DNA of 64,000 nucleotides, taken from assembly GCA_000756795.1 (NCBI GenBank), contig CCSI01000001.1, positions 62,001 through 126,000 on the forward strand, given 5' to 3'. This DNA comes from Qipengyuania vulgaris (GTDB lineage: Bacteria > Pseudomonadota > Alphaproteobacteria > Sphingomonadales > Sphingomonadaceae). Of this stretch, positions 44,586 through 53,225 are shown in pieces; within the stretch, counting starts at the first letter, position 1; the number at the start of each line of letters is the position of its first letter. The translations under genes and the position numbers were made by a program. A model generated the notes under the pieces. That model saw only the letters and a program-made list of their open reading frames with translations, was not told the origin of the DNA and searched no databases.

Positions 44586-44704
44586 CGTATAGTCCTTTCG
44601 TCTTTGCAGATGCGATGGAGGGGTGTTGCATCCGCTTGAAAGGAAAACGGGGCCCAACGCGGGCTTAATCCAATTTTCTTCGAAAAATCTCGTAAGTTAC
44701 TGAT

Positions 44705-45925
44705 TTATCGACCATTACACCTGCCGCAAACGAGCCCGCGGCCATAGGTTTCGTCGTGGCCCTTGCTACCCAGATCTTCCGCTTCACCGTCCAGGGCATC
44801 GCGCCAGTCGCGCCCAGATCCGATGGCGCGCGCCGCCCTTGCGGCCACCAGCGGCGTGGCAAAAGAGGTGCCGCGCAGCTTGATGCGTTTGCCCTTGGCA
44901 TTGCGTCCGTAGATGTCGGCTCCGGGAGCGGCATAGTCGAGATGCAGCGCGCGGCCCGCCTCGATAAGCGCGCGGCGTTTGCCGTCGACAGCGGTCACCG
45001 CAACGACCCCGTCATAGGAGGCAGGGTAGGCGGGCGGTGCGGCAGGGCCATCATTGCCGACAGCTGCGACCACTACCACGCCTTTGCGGCGGGCGGCGGA
45101 AATGGCTTTCTCGAGCACGGCATTGCGTGGCCCCACGAGGCTGATGGTCACGACCTTGCTCCCGCGCGCGGTGAGCCAGCCGAGGCCTTTGGCGATGGCG
45201 AGCGCATTGCCGCCCGCCTTGTCGGTCCCGTAGACATCGGCCACGCGAATATTCTCTGCGCCCGCATGCGCGAGGAGCGAGGCGACTGCGCTGCCGTGAT
45301 TGCTTGGGTATGGCGCGCCTTTGGCAAATCCGCGCATCTCTACAACCGGCACAGCCTTCCCGGGCGCTCCGTCGATCATCCCCACGGGCGTTCCGCCGCG
45401 CGCTGCAGCAGAGGCGGACATCATGATGGTTGCCCCACCCGTGTCGCCCGACTGGAAATGCAAATTGTCGGCGCTGACTTCGGCTTCGGGCAGCGTGGCG
45501 GAGAGCAACTCTTCCGCGTCATCGAGATCCATGCCGCCGGGTACTCTCACCCGCAGCACCTCGAAGCCGAGGCCTTCCATGGTCTCGCGCGAAATCAGCG
45601 TGAAACCGGCAGCTTCTGCCTTGGCAATCGAAGCCTCGTCAGACCCCATGATCAGCAATTCGCCGCGCCGTGCAGGCTCGCCCCGCGCATCAAGTTCGAT
45701 AACGTCGTTGTTGCGCTGCACCAGCCGTTCGATATTACGCAAACGCTCACGCGCCAGGCGCTCGACCGTACGGCGGGTTTCGGCGGTGGTTTCGTCCAGC
45801 GCATCGGTTGCGGTATCGAGGACACCCTTGACCGGCGGCACCCCTACACGAGGCAAGCCGAGTTGCGCCGCGAGCGGTGTCGCGAGCATGGCAAGAACAG
45901 CGGAAAAGAGGAAAAATCTGCGCAT
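44705..45925 (-). CDS. Secreted subtilisin-like serine protease (S8)
   Basis: A 406-residue protease with signal peptide (MRRFFLFSAVLAMLATPLAA). An N-terminal propeptide-like region runs to about residue 175; the S8 domain follows with an intact triad: Asp185 (GMIDGAPG), His210 (NHGSAVASLL), Ser354 (GTSFATPLVAA), and oxyanion Asn291 (GNDGP). The C-terminus ends CGRCNGR with two cysteines. It is divergent from the sigma/anti-sigma pair across a 47-base or slightly longer spacer, so it may be a product or modulator of that regulon. Confidence 0.9.
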   Translation of the reverse strand: MRRFFLFSAVLAMLATPLAAQLGLPRVGVPPVKGVLDTATDALDETTAETRRTVERLARERLRNIERLVQRNNDVIELDARGEPARRGELLIMGSDEASIAKAEAAGFTLISRETMEGLGFEVLRVRVPGGMDLDDAEELLSATLPEAEVSADNLHFQSGDTGGATIMMSASAAARGGTPVGMIDGAPGKAVPVVEMRGFAKGAPYPSNHGSAVASLLAHAGAENIRVADVYGTDKAGGNALAIAKGLGWLTARGSKVVTISLVGPRNAVLEKAISAARRKGVVVVAAVGNDGPAAPPAYPASYDGVVAVTAVDGKRRALIEAGRALHLDYAAPGADIYGRNAKGKRIKLRGTSFATPLVAARAARAIGSGRDWRDALDGEAEDLGSKGHDETYGRGLVCGRCNGR

Positions 45926-45963
45926 CGGGCCTTCAGGTCTATGGAATATTTTGCATTAAGCAT

Positions 45964-45986
45964 GGATGAAACGTGTGGTTCCATCC
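45964..45986. promoter_or_regulatory. Inverted repeat between protease and sigma factor genes
   Basis: GGATGAAAC (45964-45972) and GTTCCATCC (45978-45986) pair at eight of nine positions around a five-base spacer. The position in the divergent spacer suggests an operator or a leader hairpin. It overlaps the GTG at 45973, which makes that codon a less attractive start for the sigma factor. Confidence 0.5.
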
Positions 45987-46011
45987 GTTTAATCCCTGGA
46001 AGGCAAAGACT

Positions 46012-46500
46012 CTGAGCACTTCGTTCGAACAGGACCTGCTGGCCCTATTGCCCCGGTTGCGCCGATTCGCAGCCGGTCTGGCGGGCAGTCCTGCAGACGG
46101 TGACGACCTTTGCCAGATGTCACTCGAGCGCGCGCTGGCCAATCGTGAAAAATATAAGCCAGGCACGCGGCTCGACAGCTGGATGTACCGGATGATGCGA
46201 AATATTTGGATCGATGAGGGTCGCAAGACCACCCGCAGCCGCCAGACCTTCGTCGCGGAGGAAGCGGGCGCAGGCGTGGGCGGCGACGGCGCGCAGGAAG
46301 CTGCGGTCGAGCTCTCCAATGTCGACCGCGCGATGCAGAGGCTGCCCGAAGACCAGCGCGAAGCCGTGCTGCTCGTGATGGTGGAAGGCTATGCCTACAA
46401 GGAAGCGGCAGAAATCGTCGGCTGTCCGGTGGGCACGCTCAACTCGCGTCTCGTGCGCGGGCGCGATGCGCTGATGGGAATGCTGGGAGAGGCGCAATGA
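46012..46500 (+). CDS. ECF-like RNA polymerase sigma factor
   Basis: A sigma-70-family factor with regions 2 and 4 only: FEQDLLALLPRLRRFAAGLAG, DDLCQMSLERALANREKY, MYRMMRNIWIDEGRK (region 2), and LPEDQREAVLLVMVEGYAYKEAAEI then VGCPVGTLNSRLVRGRDAL (region 4). No ATG opens the frame. A GTG at 45973 exists, but a strong GGAAGG site sits eight bases before a CTG at 46012, where the family sequence begins; a CTG start is therefore proposed. It overlaps its anti-sigma gene by four bases (ATGA). Confidence 0.85.
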   Translation: MSTSFEQDLLALLPRLRRFAAGLAGSPADGDDLCQMSLERALANREKYKPGTRLDSWMYRMMRNIWIDEGRKTTRSRQTFVAEEAGAGVGGDGAQEAAVELSNVDRAMQRLPEDQREAVLLVMVEGYAYKEAAEIVGCPVGTLNSRLVRGRDALMGMLGEAQ

Positions 46501-47195
46501 GTGTAACCGCTGAAGAACTCGCCGCTTTCGCTGATGGCCAGCTAGATGCTGCGCGTGAAGCGGAAGTAGCAGCGCTGGTCGCAGCCGACCCGACGCTGGC
46601 AGAGGAAGTTGAGCGTCATCGTTCGTTGAAGGGAATGCTGGCGGGCCACTACGCGCCGATTGCCGAAGAGCCCGTGCCCGACCGCTTCGCGCAAATGCTC
46701 GCGCCAAAGCAGGAGGCCGATGTCGTCAGCTTCGCCGAGGCAAAGGAACGCCGCGAAGAACGTCGCCGCATCCCGCGCTGGGGCTGGGTGGCAGGTCCGG
46801 CGCTGGCAGCGTCGCTTGCGATTGCCGTATTCTTGCCGCGCGGCGGGGAAGAGGTTTCGCCCTACGCCGACACACAACTCGCCGCCGTGCTCGATGATAC
46901 GCTTGTTTCCGAGCAATCGGCTGACGCTGAAACGCGTGTGCTGCTCAGCTTCGAAGACGAGAACGGTCGCTATTGCCGTGCCTTCAGTGGCGGTGAGGGC
47001 GGCGGGATTGCCTGCCGCGAAGATGCCGGCTGGAAACTAGAGGCTGTGGGCGAGGGCAGCGAAGCGGCCTCGACCGATTACCGCATGGCGGGCGCCGACG
47101 ATGGCGACATCCTCGCAAAAGCACAGGACATGGCTGTGGGCGGTGCGCTCGATGCTGCCGGGGAAGCACGCGCACGCGAAGCCGGCTGGCGCTGA
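46497..47195 (+). CDS. Membrane-anchored anti-sigma factor
   Basis: A 232-residue protein with an N-terminal zinc-finger-free anti-sigma domain (TAEELAAFADGQLDAAREAEVAAL), a membrane helix at about residues 100-117 (WVAGPALAASLAIAVFL) and a 115-residue periplasmic domain with a Cys pair (RYCRAFSG and GIACRED). It would hold the sigma factor at the membrane until a periplasmic signal releases it. Translationally coupled to the sigma gene by ATGA. A terminator follows. Confidence 0.85.
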   Translation: MSVTAEELAAFADGQLDAAREAEVAALVAADPTLAEEVERHRSLKGMLAGHYAPIAEEPVPDRFAQMLAPKQEADVVSFAEAKERREERRRIPRWGWVAGPALAASLAIAVFLPRGGEEVSPYADTQLAAVLDDTLVSEQSADAETRVLLSFEDENGRYCRAFSGGEGGGIACREDAGWKLEAVGEGSEAASTDYRMAGADDGDILAKAQDMAVGGALDAAGEARAREAGWR

Positions 47196-47223
47196 GACCT
47201 CCTGAGAATTCTCTTCGCACACG

Positions 47224-47264
47224 AAAAAAGGAAGAACCGGCGGGAGTACCGGTCCTTCCTTTCA
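47224..47264. terminator. Bidirectional terminator after the anti-sigma gene
   Basis: AAAGGAAG-A-ACCGG (47227-47240) pairs with CCGGT-C-CTTCCTTT (47249-47262), with one internal mismatch and an eight-base loop. The A run at 47224-47229 and the T run at the other side allow termination on both strands. Confidence 0.8.
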
Positions 47265-47316
47265 GGATACGGGCTGCCTTGAGGGACGGTGGCAGCCCGC
47301 GTGACGTTCGCCGGGG

Positions 47317-47661
47317 TCAGTCGACGACGATGACTTGGCCCATGCGGTAACCGCGTTCGGCCATTTCCTCGATGTAGTGCTTGCGCTCGTGGCTGAGTTC
47401 GCGGGCATATTCTTCCCACGCATCGCGCTGGTCCTCGACATCGCTGGCGCGGCGAAGGTCACTGGTGAGTTCCTTCTGCGCTTCGGTGATGTCGATGCGG
47501 TAATCGAACCAGAAGCGGTTCTCGATGCCGGCAATGGGATGCGTGATGATGCGCGCTTCTTCGTCGCGTGCCATCTGCTCTTCATGCAGCATCGGGACGG
47601 CCGCAGTGGCGGCAGTCGCGATGCCGAGCGTCAAAATCGAAAGCGTGGTGAGTTTTTTCAT
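47317..47661 (-). CDS. Secreted charged protein of unknown function
   Basis: A 114-residue protein with signal peptide (MKKLTTLSILTLGIATAATA) and a mature helical region rich in Glu, Arg and Asp (ITEAQKELTSDLRRASDVEDQRDAWEEYARELSHERKHYIEEMAERGYRMG, about residues 57-107). It resembles a small periplasmic coiled-coil chaperone or stress protein but I recognise no family. ATG 47661 follows AGGAGAA. Convergent with the anti-sigma gene. Confidence 0.7.
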   Translation of the reverse strand: MKKLTTLSILTLGIATAATAAVPMLHEEQMARDEEARIITHPIAGIENRFWFDYRIDITEAQKELTSDLRRASDVEDQRDAWEEYARELSHERKHYIEEMAERGYRMGQVIVVD

Positions 47662-47812
47662 TGGTCGTTCTCCTTGTTTCTCGCTCCCGCCGCGGGCGGG
47701 GCTTGCGAGGAGAACGGAAGGCAATTCGCATTTAATCCACGTGCGACGAAAAAAATCGGCGCTCCGCGAAACAGGATCGCAGCCAATCGACGAATTGTAA
47801 GGAGGAAACCAC

Positions 47813-47889
47813 TGGTCGGGATGACTGGATTCGAACCAGCGACCCCCACACCCCCAGTATGGTGCGCTACCAGGCTGCGCTACATCCCG
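47813..47889 (-). tRNA. tRNA-Pro (anticodon GGG)
   Basis: A 77-nt tRNA with CCA. Acceptor CGGGATG/CATCCCG, D arm GCGCAGCCTGGTAGCGC, anticodon loop CTGGGGG giving GGG, T arm GCTGGTTCGAATCCAGT. The second proline tRNA of the window. Confidence 0.95.
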
Positions 47890-48115
47890 AAACCAGTGGA
47901 GGCGGCCCTATAGGCGTGGCATTTCGACATGGCAAGCACCTGTCTTGTGCATTTCGCATCCCGAGAGGGTCGGTTCATTGCCAGTCCAACCCATTGCTGC
48001 TAACCGCGCGCCACAAATTTAAGGAGGGAGCCTTTCGCATGTCTTGAAGCGTGCGATCAAAGCGCCCAACTGACTTCGACCAGACCTTCAACAGAAAACG
48101 ACAGGCTTCATTTCC

Positions 48116-48439
48116 ATGTTCACCCTTCTCGCCGTGACCGGCACTGCTGCAGAGCCGCCGATTTGGCTGACCATCCTGCCGTGGGTCGCAATCTTTGCCG
48201 TTTTCTGGTTCCTCATGATCCGTCCGCAGATGCGTCAGCAGAAGGCTCACCAGGAAAAGGTCGCCGGTCTCAAGAAGGGCGATGAAGTGGTCACCGCTGG
48301 CGGTCTCGTCGGCAAGATTACCAAGGTGGAAGAGCAGTTCGTGGAGCTTGAACTGGCCAAGGGCATGAAGGTCCGCGCGGTCAAGCACACCATCGGCGAA
48401 GTGCTGAGCGGCAAGCCCGCCAAGCCCGCCAACGACTGA
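48116..48439 (+). CDS. yajC: Sec translocon accessory subunit YajC
   Basis: A 107-residue single-pass membrane protein with the usual YajC core: WVAIFAVFWFLMIRPQMRQQKAHQ, then VAGLKKGDEVVTAGGLVGKITKV. YajC joins SecDF and YidC in the holotranslocon. It heads the yajC-secD-secF operon, the standard order, with 28 bases to secD. The preceding 226 bases up to tRNA-Pro show nothing I can name. Confidence 0.95.
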   Translation: MFTLLAVTGTAAEPPIWLTILPWVAIFAVFWFLMIRPQMRQQKAHQEKVAGLKKGDEVVTAGGLVGKITKVEEQFVELELAKGMKVRAVKHTIGEVLSGKPAKPAND

Positions 48440-48467
48440 CCCGGCGCCTAGGACGAAAGACACCGCC

Positions 48468-50066
48468 ATGCTGGAATTCCCGACCTGGAAGAAGGTCATG
48501 CTCTGGGGCATCGCCGTTTTCGGCATCCTCCTTGCCCTGCCTTCGCTTGCTTCGTTGTCGAACCAGCAATGGCCCGACGCCCTGCCCGAGCCGACTATCA
48601 ATCTTGGCCTCGACCTTGCCGGTGGCAGCCACATCCTGCTCGAAGCAGAGCGCAGCCAGGTTGCGGCGAAGCGGCTCGAGGACATGGAAGAAGGCGTTCG
48701 CAATGCCCTGCGCCAACCGCGCGAAGAGCGCGTGCGTATCGGCGACGTCTCTACCGAGGACGGCCAGCTAAGCTTCCTGCTCGATGACGCTGGCGATATT
48801 GACCGCGCACGTGGCAAGATCGAGAACCTCATCAACGGCACAGGCACGGTCCGCGAATGGGACCTCCAGGTCGTCGACGGGCAGCGCTTCGTCCTGACCC
48901 AGACCGAGGCCGGGCTCGACAATGCGGTGAGTTCGGCGATGGATGCAGCGCTCAGCGTTATCAACGACCGTATCGATAGCCTTGGCACCCGCGAACCCAC
49001 TGTCATTCGCCAGGGCGACACGCGCATCGTGGTGCAGGTCCCCGGCCTGCAGGACCCTGAAGCGCTTAAGGAACTCATCGGCAAGACCGCACAGCTCGAA
49101 TTCAAGCGCGTGCTCCGCGAGGCATCGACTGAAGAGGTCGCGCGCGGGTTCGTTGCAGGCGGGGAGGTCGTTCCCTACTCCGCAGAGGAAGGTTTCGCTG
49201 GCGGCGGCGTCGTAGTCGAACGCCTCGGCGGGATTGACGGTTCGACGCTGACCAATGCGCAGCAGGGCGTGGACCCCCAGACCAATGAAGCGGTCGTCAA
49301 TATCGCCTTCAATGCCGAAGGTTCGCGGCGTTTCGCCAATCTGACCACCAAATATGTCGGCGAGCGTTTTGCTATCATCCTCGACGACCAGGTCATCTCG
49401 GCGCCCGTCATGCGCGAGCCCATTCTCAACGGCCAGTCGCAGATCAGCGGCAGCTTCACAGTCCAGACCGCCAACAATCTTGCCATCCAGCTGAGCTCGG
49501 GCGCGCTGCCGGTCGACCTGTCGGTGGTGGAAGAGCGCACCGTTGGTCCCGACCTCGGAGCCGATTCGATCAAGCAGGGCTTGCTCGCAATGGGTATCGG
49601 TACACTGCTGGTCATGGCGCTGATGATTTTGACCTATGGCCGCTTCGGCATCTACGCGACGGTAGCTCTCACCATCAACGTGCTCATGCTGCTCGGCATC
49701 ATGGCGTTGATGAATGCCACGCTGACGCTGCCGGGTATCGCCGGGTTCGTGTTGACCATCGGCGCCGCGGTCGACGCCAACGTGCTGATCAACGAGCGTA
49801 TCCGCGAAGAGCGCAACCGCGGTCGCCGCGTGATTGCGGCGGTCGAGAACGGCTACAAGGAAGCCAGCCGCGCGATTTACGATGCCAACATCACCAACTT
49901 CATCGCCGGCGTGCTGCTGTTCAGCTTCGGCTCGGGGCCCATCAAGGGCTTCGCAGTGGTGCTCGTGGTCGGCCTCTTCACCTCGGTCTTCACCGCGCTG
50001 CCGCTGACCCGCATGTGGGTGGCGAACTGGCTGCGCAAGACGCGCCCCAGCGACATCAACCTTTAA
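48468..50066 (+). CDS. secD: Protein translocase subunit SecD
   Basis: SecD uses the proton gradient with SecF to pull preproteins through SecYEG on the periplasmic side. The 532-residue protein has one N-terminal helix, the large periplasmic P1 region (LGLDLAGGSHILLEAE onwards), and five C-terminal helices with GFVLTIGAAVDANVLINERIREE-type motif (residues around 430-455). Complete. secF starts 12 bases later with a strong GGAGG site. Confidence 0.97.
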   Translation: MLEFPTWKKVMLWGIAVFGILLALPSLASLSNQQWPDALPEPTINLGLDLAGGSHILLEAERSQVAAKRLEDMEEGVRNALRQPREERVRIGDVSTEDGQLSFLLDDAGDIDRARGKIENLINGTGTVREWDLQVVDGQRFVLTQTEAGLDNAVSSAMDAALSVINDRIDSLGTREPTVIRQGDTRIVVQVPGLQDPEALKELIGKTAQLEFKRVLREASTEEVARGFVAGGEVVPYSAEEGFAGGGVVVERLGGIDGSTLTNAQQGVDPQTNEAVVNIAFNAEGSRRFANLTTKYVGERFAIILDDQVISAPVMREPILNGQSQISGSFTVQTANNLAIQLSSGALPVDLSVVEERTVGPDLGADSIKQGLLAMGIGTLLVMALMILTYGRFGIYATVALTINVLMLLGIMALMNATLTLPGIAGFVLTIGAAVDANVLINERIREERNRGRRVIAAVENGYKEASRAIYDANITNFIAGVLLFSFGSGPIKGFAVVLVVGLFTSVFTALPLTRMWVANWLRKTRPSDINL

Positions 50067-50078
50067 GGAGGACGAACA

Positions 50079-51056
50079 ATGAAACTTCTCAAGCTCGTCC
50101 CCGACGACACCAACATCAAGTTCCTCAAGTGGCGCGTGCCCTTCTTCGTGGTCAGCCTGCTGCTGATTGCCGCGAGCTGGGCACTGGTGATGACCAAAGG
50201 TCTCAACTACGGCGTCGATTTTGCCGGTGGCCTCGAAGTGCGTGCAACCTTCACCGAGAGCAGCGAGGCGCCAATCCCGCAGCTGCGTACCGATATCGAG
50301 GGGCTGGGTTACGGTTCGCCCGTCGTGCAGCGCTTCGGGGAGGACAACCAGGTATCCATTCGCGTGCGACTGCCCGACGATGTTTCGGCAGACAAGGATG
50401 CCGCCCAAGCTGCTGCTACCGCTGTCATCGAGGAATTACAGGGCAACTATCCTGACATCCGCATCGATGGGAACGACAATGTCTCTGGTAAGGTCTCGGG
50501 CGAGTTTCGCGAAGATGCGATTTACGCGCTCATCTATGCCATGCTCGCAGTCGCGCTCTACATCTGGATACGGTTCGAATGGCAATTCGGCGTAGGTGGT
50601 TTGTTCGCGCTATTCCACGACGTGTCGCTGACACTGGGTATGTTCTCGCTGTTCCAGCTCGAATTCAGCCTGCAGATTATCGCCGCCATCCTCGCCATCA
50701 TCGGTTACTCGCTGAACGATACGATCGTCGTCTATGACCGCATCCGCGAGAACCTGAAGAAGTATCGCAAGATGCACTTGCCCGAGTTGCTGGATCTGTC
50801 GGTCAACGAGACGCTCGCGCGTACCGTGATGACCTCGCTGACGCTCCTCGTGGCGCTGCTGCCGCTGCTGTTCTTCGGTCCGGCAAGCCTCTTCGGCCTG
50901 ACCGCCGGTATCGTCTTCGGCCTGTTCGTCGGCACCTATTCCTCGGTCTACATGGCCTCGCCGCTGCTGGTGTGGATGGGTGTGAACTCCGACAGCTTCA
51001 TTCCTGAAGAAACCGTGGCAGACCGGCAGGAAAAGAAGCTGCGCGGCGAAGTCTGA
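50079..51056 (+). CDS. secF: Protein translocase subunit SecF
   Basis: A 325-residue partner of SecD. The first helix is followed by a short periplasmic domain (GLNYGVDFAGGLEVRATF) and five helices with the conserved IGYSLNDTIVVYDRIREN and TSLTLLVALLPLLFFGP motifs. Ribosome site GGAGG precedes the ATG. Final gene of the yajC-secDF operon; the XRE regulator converges on it. Confidence 0.97.
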   Translation: MKLLKLVPDDTNIKFLKWRVPFFVVSLLLIAASWALVMTKGLNYGVDFAGGLEVRATFTESSEAPIPQLRTDIEGLGYGSPVVQRFGEDNQVSIRVRLPDDVSADKDAAQAAATAVIEELQGNYPDIRIDGNDNVSGKVSGEFREDAIYALIYAMLAVALYIWIRFEWQFGVGGLFALFHDVSLTLGMFSLFQLEFSLQIIAAILAIIGYSLNDTIVVYDRIRENLKKYRKMHLPELLDLSVNETLARTVMTSLTLLVALLPLLFFGPASLFGLTAGIVFGLFVGTYSSVYMASPLLVWMGVNSDSFIPEETVADRQEKKLRGEV

Positions 51057-51075
51057 TTGCTATCGTCCGTCGCCT

Positions 51076-51648
51076 TCAGAGGCGGCGGACGAGCATCTCT
51101 GCGACGCCGATCCAGGCGGGATTGTCGACCACCTGCTGCTTTTCGCCGTGACCGGGCGGGAGCAGGCCAACGAGGTTGCCCTGCCGGTCGATAAGTCGGC
51201 CGAAGGCGAAGCGCCCCCCCTTCTTCGGCACCAGCACATCGCGATTGACCGCGCGGGCTGCCTCTTCGGGCGGGAGTTGCCGCAGCCATAGCTGGTCGCC
51301 CGGACGAAACTCCCCATGCGGATAGTCGATGGTGAGGACCACGAGCGCGCCGTCGCCGCCGAGGTCGGTGGCGAGAATGGCATCGCGGGTCGTGCCCAGT
51401 GCCTCGGGGCCGGTTTGGCCCAGCGTGGCGACCACTTGCGGATGTCCTGCCTTCTCCGAGCGCACCAGCATTTCCGGCTCCACACCCAGCGCCGCACCTA
51501 TCCGCTCCATCCATTTGAGCGAGAGGTTGCGCATGCCGGTTTCGAGCCGCCCAACTGTCTGCGGCGTGGTGGGCGGGGTGCAGGCCTCGGCGAGGTCGGC
51601 CAAAGTCATGCCCTTCTGCTTACGAATATCGCGGATGCGGTTTATCAC
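51076..51648 (-). CDS. XRE-family regulator with S24-like C-terminal domain
   Basis: A 190-residue regulator. An XRE helix-turn-helix (INRIRDIRKQKGMTLADLAEAC ... TVGRLETGMRNLSLKWMERI, about residues 2-55) is followed by a domain resembling S24/LexA-like C-terminal folds (FRPGDQLWLRQL, VLVPKKGGRFAFGRLIDR). No catalytic Ser-Lys pair is obvious, so self-cleavage is doubtful. The GTG start at 51648 is supported by GAGGGG upstream; the frame extends 21 codons further without support. Confidence 0.82.
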   Translation of the reverse strand: MINRIRDIRKQKGMTLADLAEACTPPTTPQTVGRLETGMRNLSLKWMERIGAALGVEPEMLVRSEKAGHPQVVATLGQTGPEALGTTRDAILATDLGGDGALVVLTIDYPHGEFRPGDQLWLRQLPPEEAARAVNRDVLVPKKGGRFAFGRLIDRQGNLVGLLPPGHGEKQQVVDNPAWIGVAEMLVRRL

Positions 51649-51740
51649 GGCAAACCCCTCATATAACCGGAATGGTGATTTCTCTTTCCTATACGAACCG
51701 ATGAATTGCAAGGCCGCTGCATAGCAAAGCGGAGATTGCG

Positions 51741-52217
51741 ATGAAAAGGGAACTGGTCGAGCGCGAATTGACCGAGGTCGGTCCGAAGCGCGCAGGTTCG
51801 GTGGCGGGCAAGCGGCGAACCGTTACGGTGAACATGGCCGAATCGCCGCTGACTTGGCTCCATGCGCGTGGGCACCTCGACGAGAGGCAATTCGATGCAG
51901 GTGAGCGGCTGCGCGCGGATTACGAGCGGGCGCAACTCTCGCCCTCGGTAACCATGCGGTGGGACCCGGTGCGCGTCGATGGTGGCGGAGGTGACGGCTT
52001 GACGCCATCCGAGCGGCAGCTGGCGGCAAAGGCGCGCTTCGACGGGGCGATGGCCGAGGCGGGGAGCGGTCTAAATGACATCCTCTGGCGCGTGGCTTGC
52101 GCTTGCGAAGGGCTGCCCGAGGCGGAGAAGGGGCTTGGCTGGCCCGCGCGGAGCGGGAAGCTGGTGCTCAGGCTGGCGTTGGACCGGGTGGCCGATTTTT
52201 ATCGCATCAGGTCCTGA
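51741..52217 (+). CDS. DUF6456 protein
   Basis: A 158-residue alphaproteobacterial protein matching the DUF6456 pattern: ESPLTWLHARGHLDERQFDAGERLRADYERAQLSPSVT (about residues 34-71), then LNDILWRVACACEGLPEAEKGLGWPARSGKLVLRLALDRVADFY (about 112-155). The family is of unknown function and has been discussed only as a possible DNA-binding or replication-initiator-like protein. Divergent from the XRE regulator, 92 bases between starts. Confidence 0.85.
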   Translation: MKRELVERELTEVGPKRAGSVAGKRRTVTVNMAESPLTWLHARGHLDERQFDAGERLRADYERAQLSPSVTMRWDPVRVDGGGGDGLTPSERQLAAKARFDGAMAEAGSGLNDILWRVACACEGLPEAEKGLGWPARSGKLVLRLALDRVADFYRIRS

Positions 52218-52226
52218 GCACTAGCC

Positions 52227-52580
52227 TCACTGCTGGCCGTACATAAACCGTTCTTCGGCGATCTTGCCGTCCTTTACCGTGTACAGGCCGACTTCTTTCA
52301 TCTGGCTACGTTCGCCGTCCATTGTGACGTCCATCTCGTAATTTACCGCGAATTGGTCGCCAAATACGTAGGGGCCTTCGGCAGACGAAGAATGCACTTC
52401 GGCATTCTCGTTCCACCATGCGTGTTTCTGCTGGAGAGCATCGCGCCCTTCGCATCGCGACATGGGCCCATCGTTAGGTTCGAGGCTGACAATGTCATCC
52501 GCCCAATAGGCTTGGTAGTCTTCTGTCCGGTCTTCGGCGACGGCTCGCGTGAAATCCTTGGCCATCTGTTCAATCGACAT
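52227..52580 (-). CDS. SnoaL/NTF2-like protein
   Basis: A 117-residue alpha+beta-barrel protein. The typical opening IEQMAKDFTRAVAEDRTEDYQAYWADDIVSLEP, a middle EGRDALQQKHAWWNENAEVHSS and the end strands KEVGLYTVKDGKIAEERFMYG match the SnoaL-like group. Such folds serve as isomerases, hydrolases or binding proteins; no catalytic signature can be named. ATG 52580 follows AGGAGAG. Confidence 0.82.
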   Translation of the reverse strand: MSIEQMAKDFTRAVAEDRTEDYQAYWADDIVSLEPNDGPMSRCEGRDALQQKHAWWNENAEVHSSSAEGPYVFGDQFAVNYEMDVTMDGERSQMKEVGLYTVKDGKIAEERFMYGQQ

Positions 52581-52646
52581 GTTGCTCTCCTCGCGACTCA
52601 GGTTCCGTCCGTGCGAGCATACCACAGGGTCACGGCAAGCCGAGCG

Positions 52647-53225
52647 CTATTGCAGACGGTCGCATACCTGTTGCCTGAGGACCGGCAGGATTTCCGCTTC
52701 AAACCAAGGGTGCTGCTTCATCCAGATCATGCTGCGCCATGCGGGATGGGGCAATGGCAGGAAGCGCGGGAGAAAATCGCGGAAAGCGCGGACCCTTCCG
52801 GTCATCGAAAGTTTGCGCGTTTCAGGAAGGTAATGTGCCTGTGCATAGGCGCCGACCAGCAGTGTCAATCGGTCTTCGGGAAGCACATCCAGCACGCGCT
52901 CGTGCCATTGCGGCGCGCATTCAGGGCGTGGAGGCTTGTCGCCGCCACTGGCCTTCCCGGGATAGCAAAAGCCCATCGGGACAAGAGCGACGCGTGTGGG
53001 GTCGTACATCTGCTCTTTGGACAGGCCAGTCCATTCGCGCAGCCGGTCGCCGCTTTTGTCGTCCCACGGAATTCCGGTTTTGTGCACGATGGAGCCCGGA
53101 GCCTGTCCGATGATCAGCAGGCGCGCACTTGGCGAAAAGCTTGTGACTGGGCGGACGCCATGGGGCAGGTGAGCGGCGCAAGTGCGGCAGCCCGCGATCT
53201 CCCTTGCGAGATCGTGGTGGCTCAA
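52647..53225 (-). CDS. Uracil-DNA glycosylase superfamily protein
   Basis: A 192-residue protein with the UDG fold motifs: LIIGQAPGSIVH (motif A) and PLPHPAWR (motif B). N-terminal CRTC and later CYPG and CAPQW cysteines may bind an iron-sulphur cluster as in family 4/5 enzymes, but spacing is unusual. It belongs to a subgroup whose activity has not been defined in my knowledge. Its start overlaps the ABC-F stop by four bases (ATGA), so expression is coupled. Confidence 0.82.
   Translation of the reverse strand: MSHHDLAREIAGCRTCAAHLPHGVRPVTSFSPSARLLIIGQAPGSIVHKTGIPWDDKSGDRLREWTGLSKEQMYDPTRVALVPMGFCYPGKASGGDKPPRPECAPQWHERVLDVLPEDRLTLLVGAYAQAHYLPETRKLSMTGRVRAFRDFLPRFLPLPHPAWRSMIWMKQHPWFEAEILPVLRQQVCDRLQ

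Noticed and set aside
45973-46011. GTG at 45973 as the start of the sigma factor
   Set aside because: It lies inside an inverted repeat, its ribosome site is poor, and the 13 added residues do not look like a sigma N-terminus; kept only as an alternative.
52581-52610. GGAAC followed 17 bases later by CAAC before the SnoaL-like gene, as an EcfG promoter
   Set aside because: The -10 does not match, and the ribosome site would lie within the spacer.
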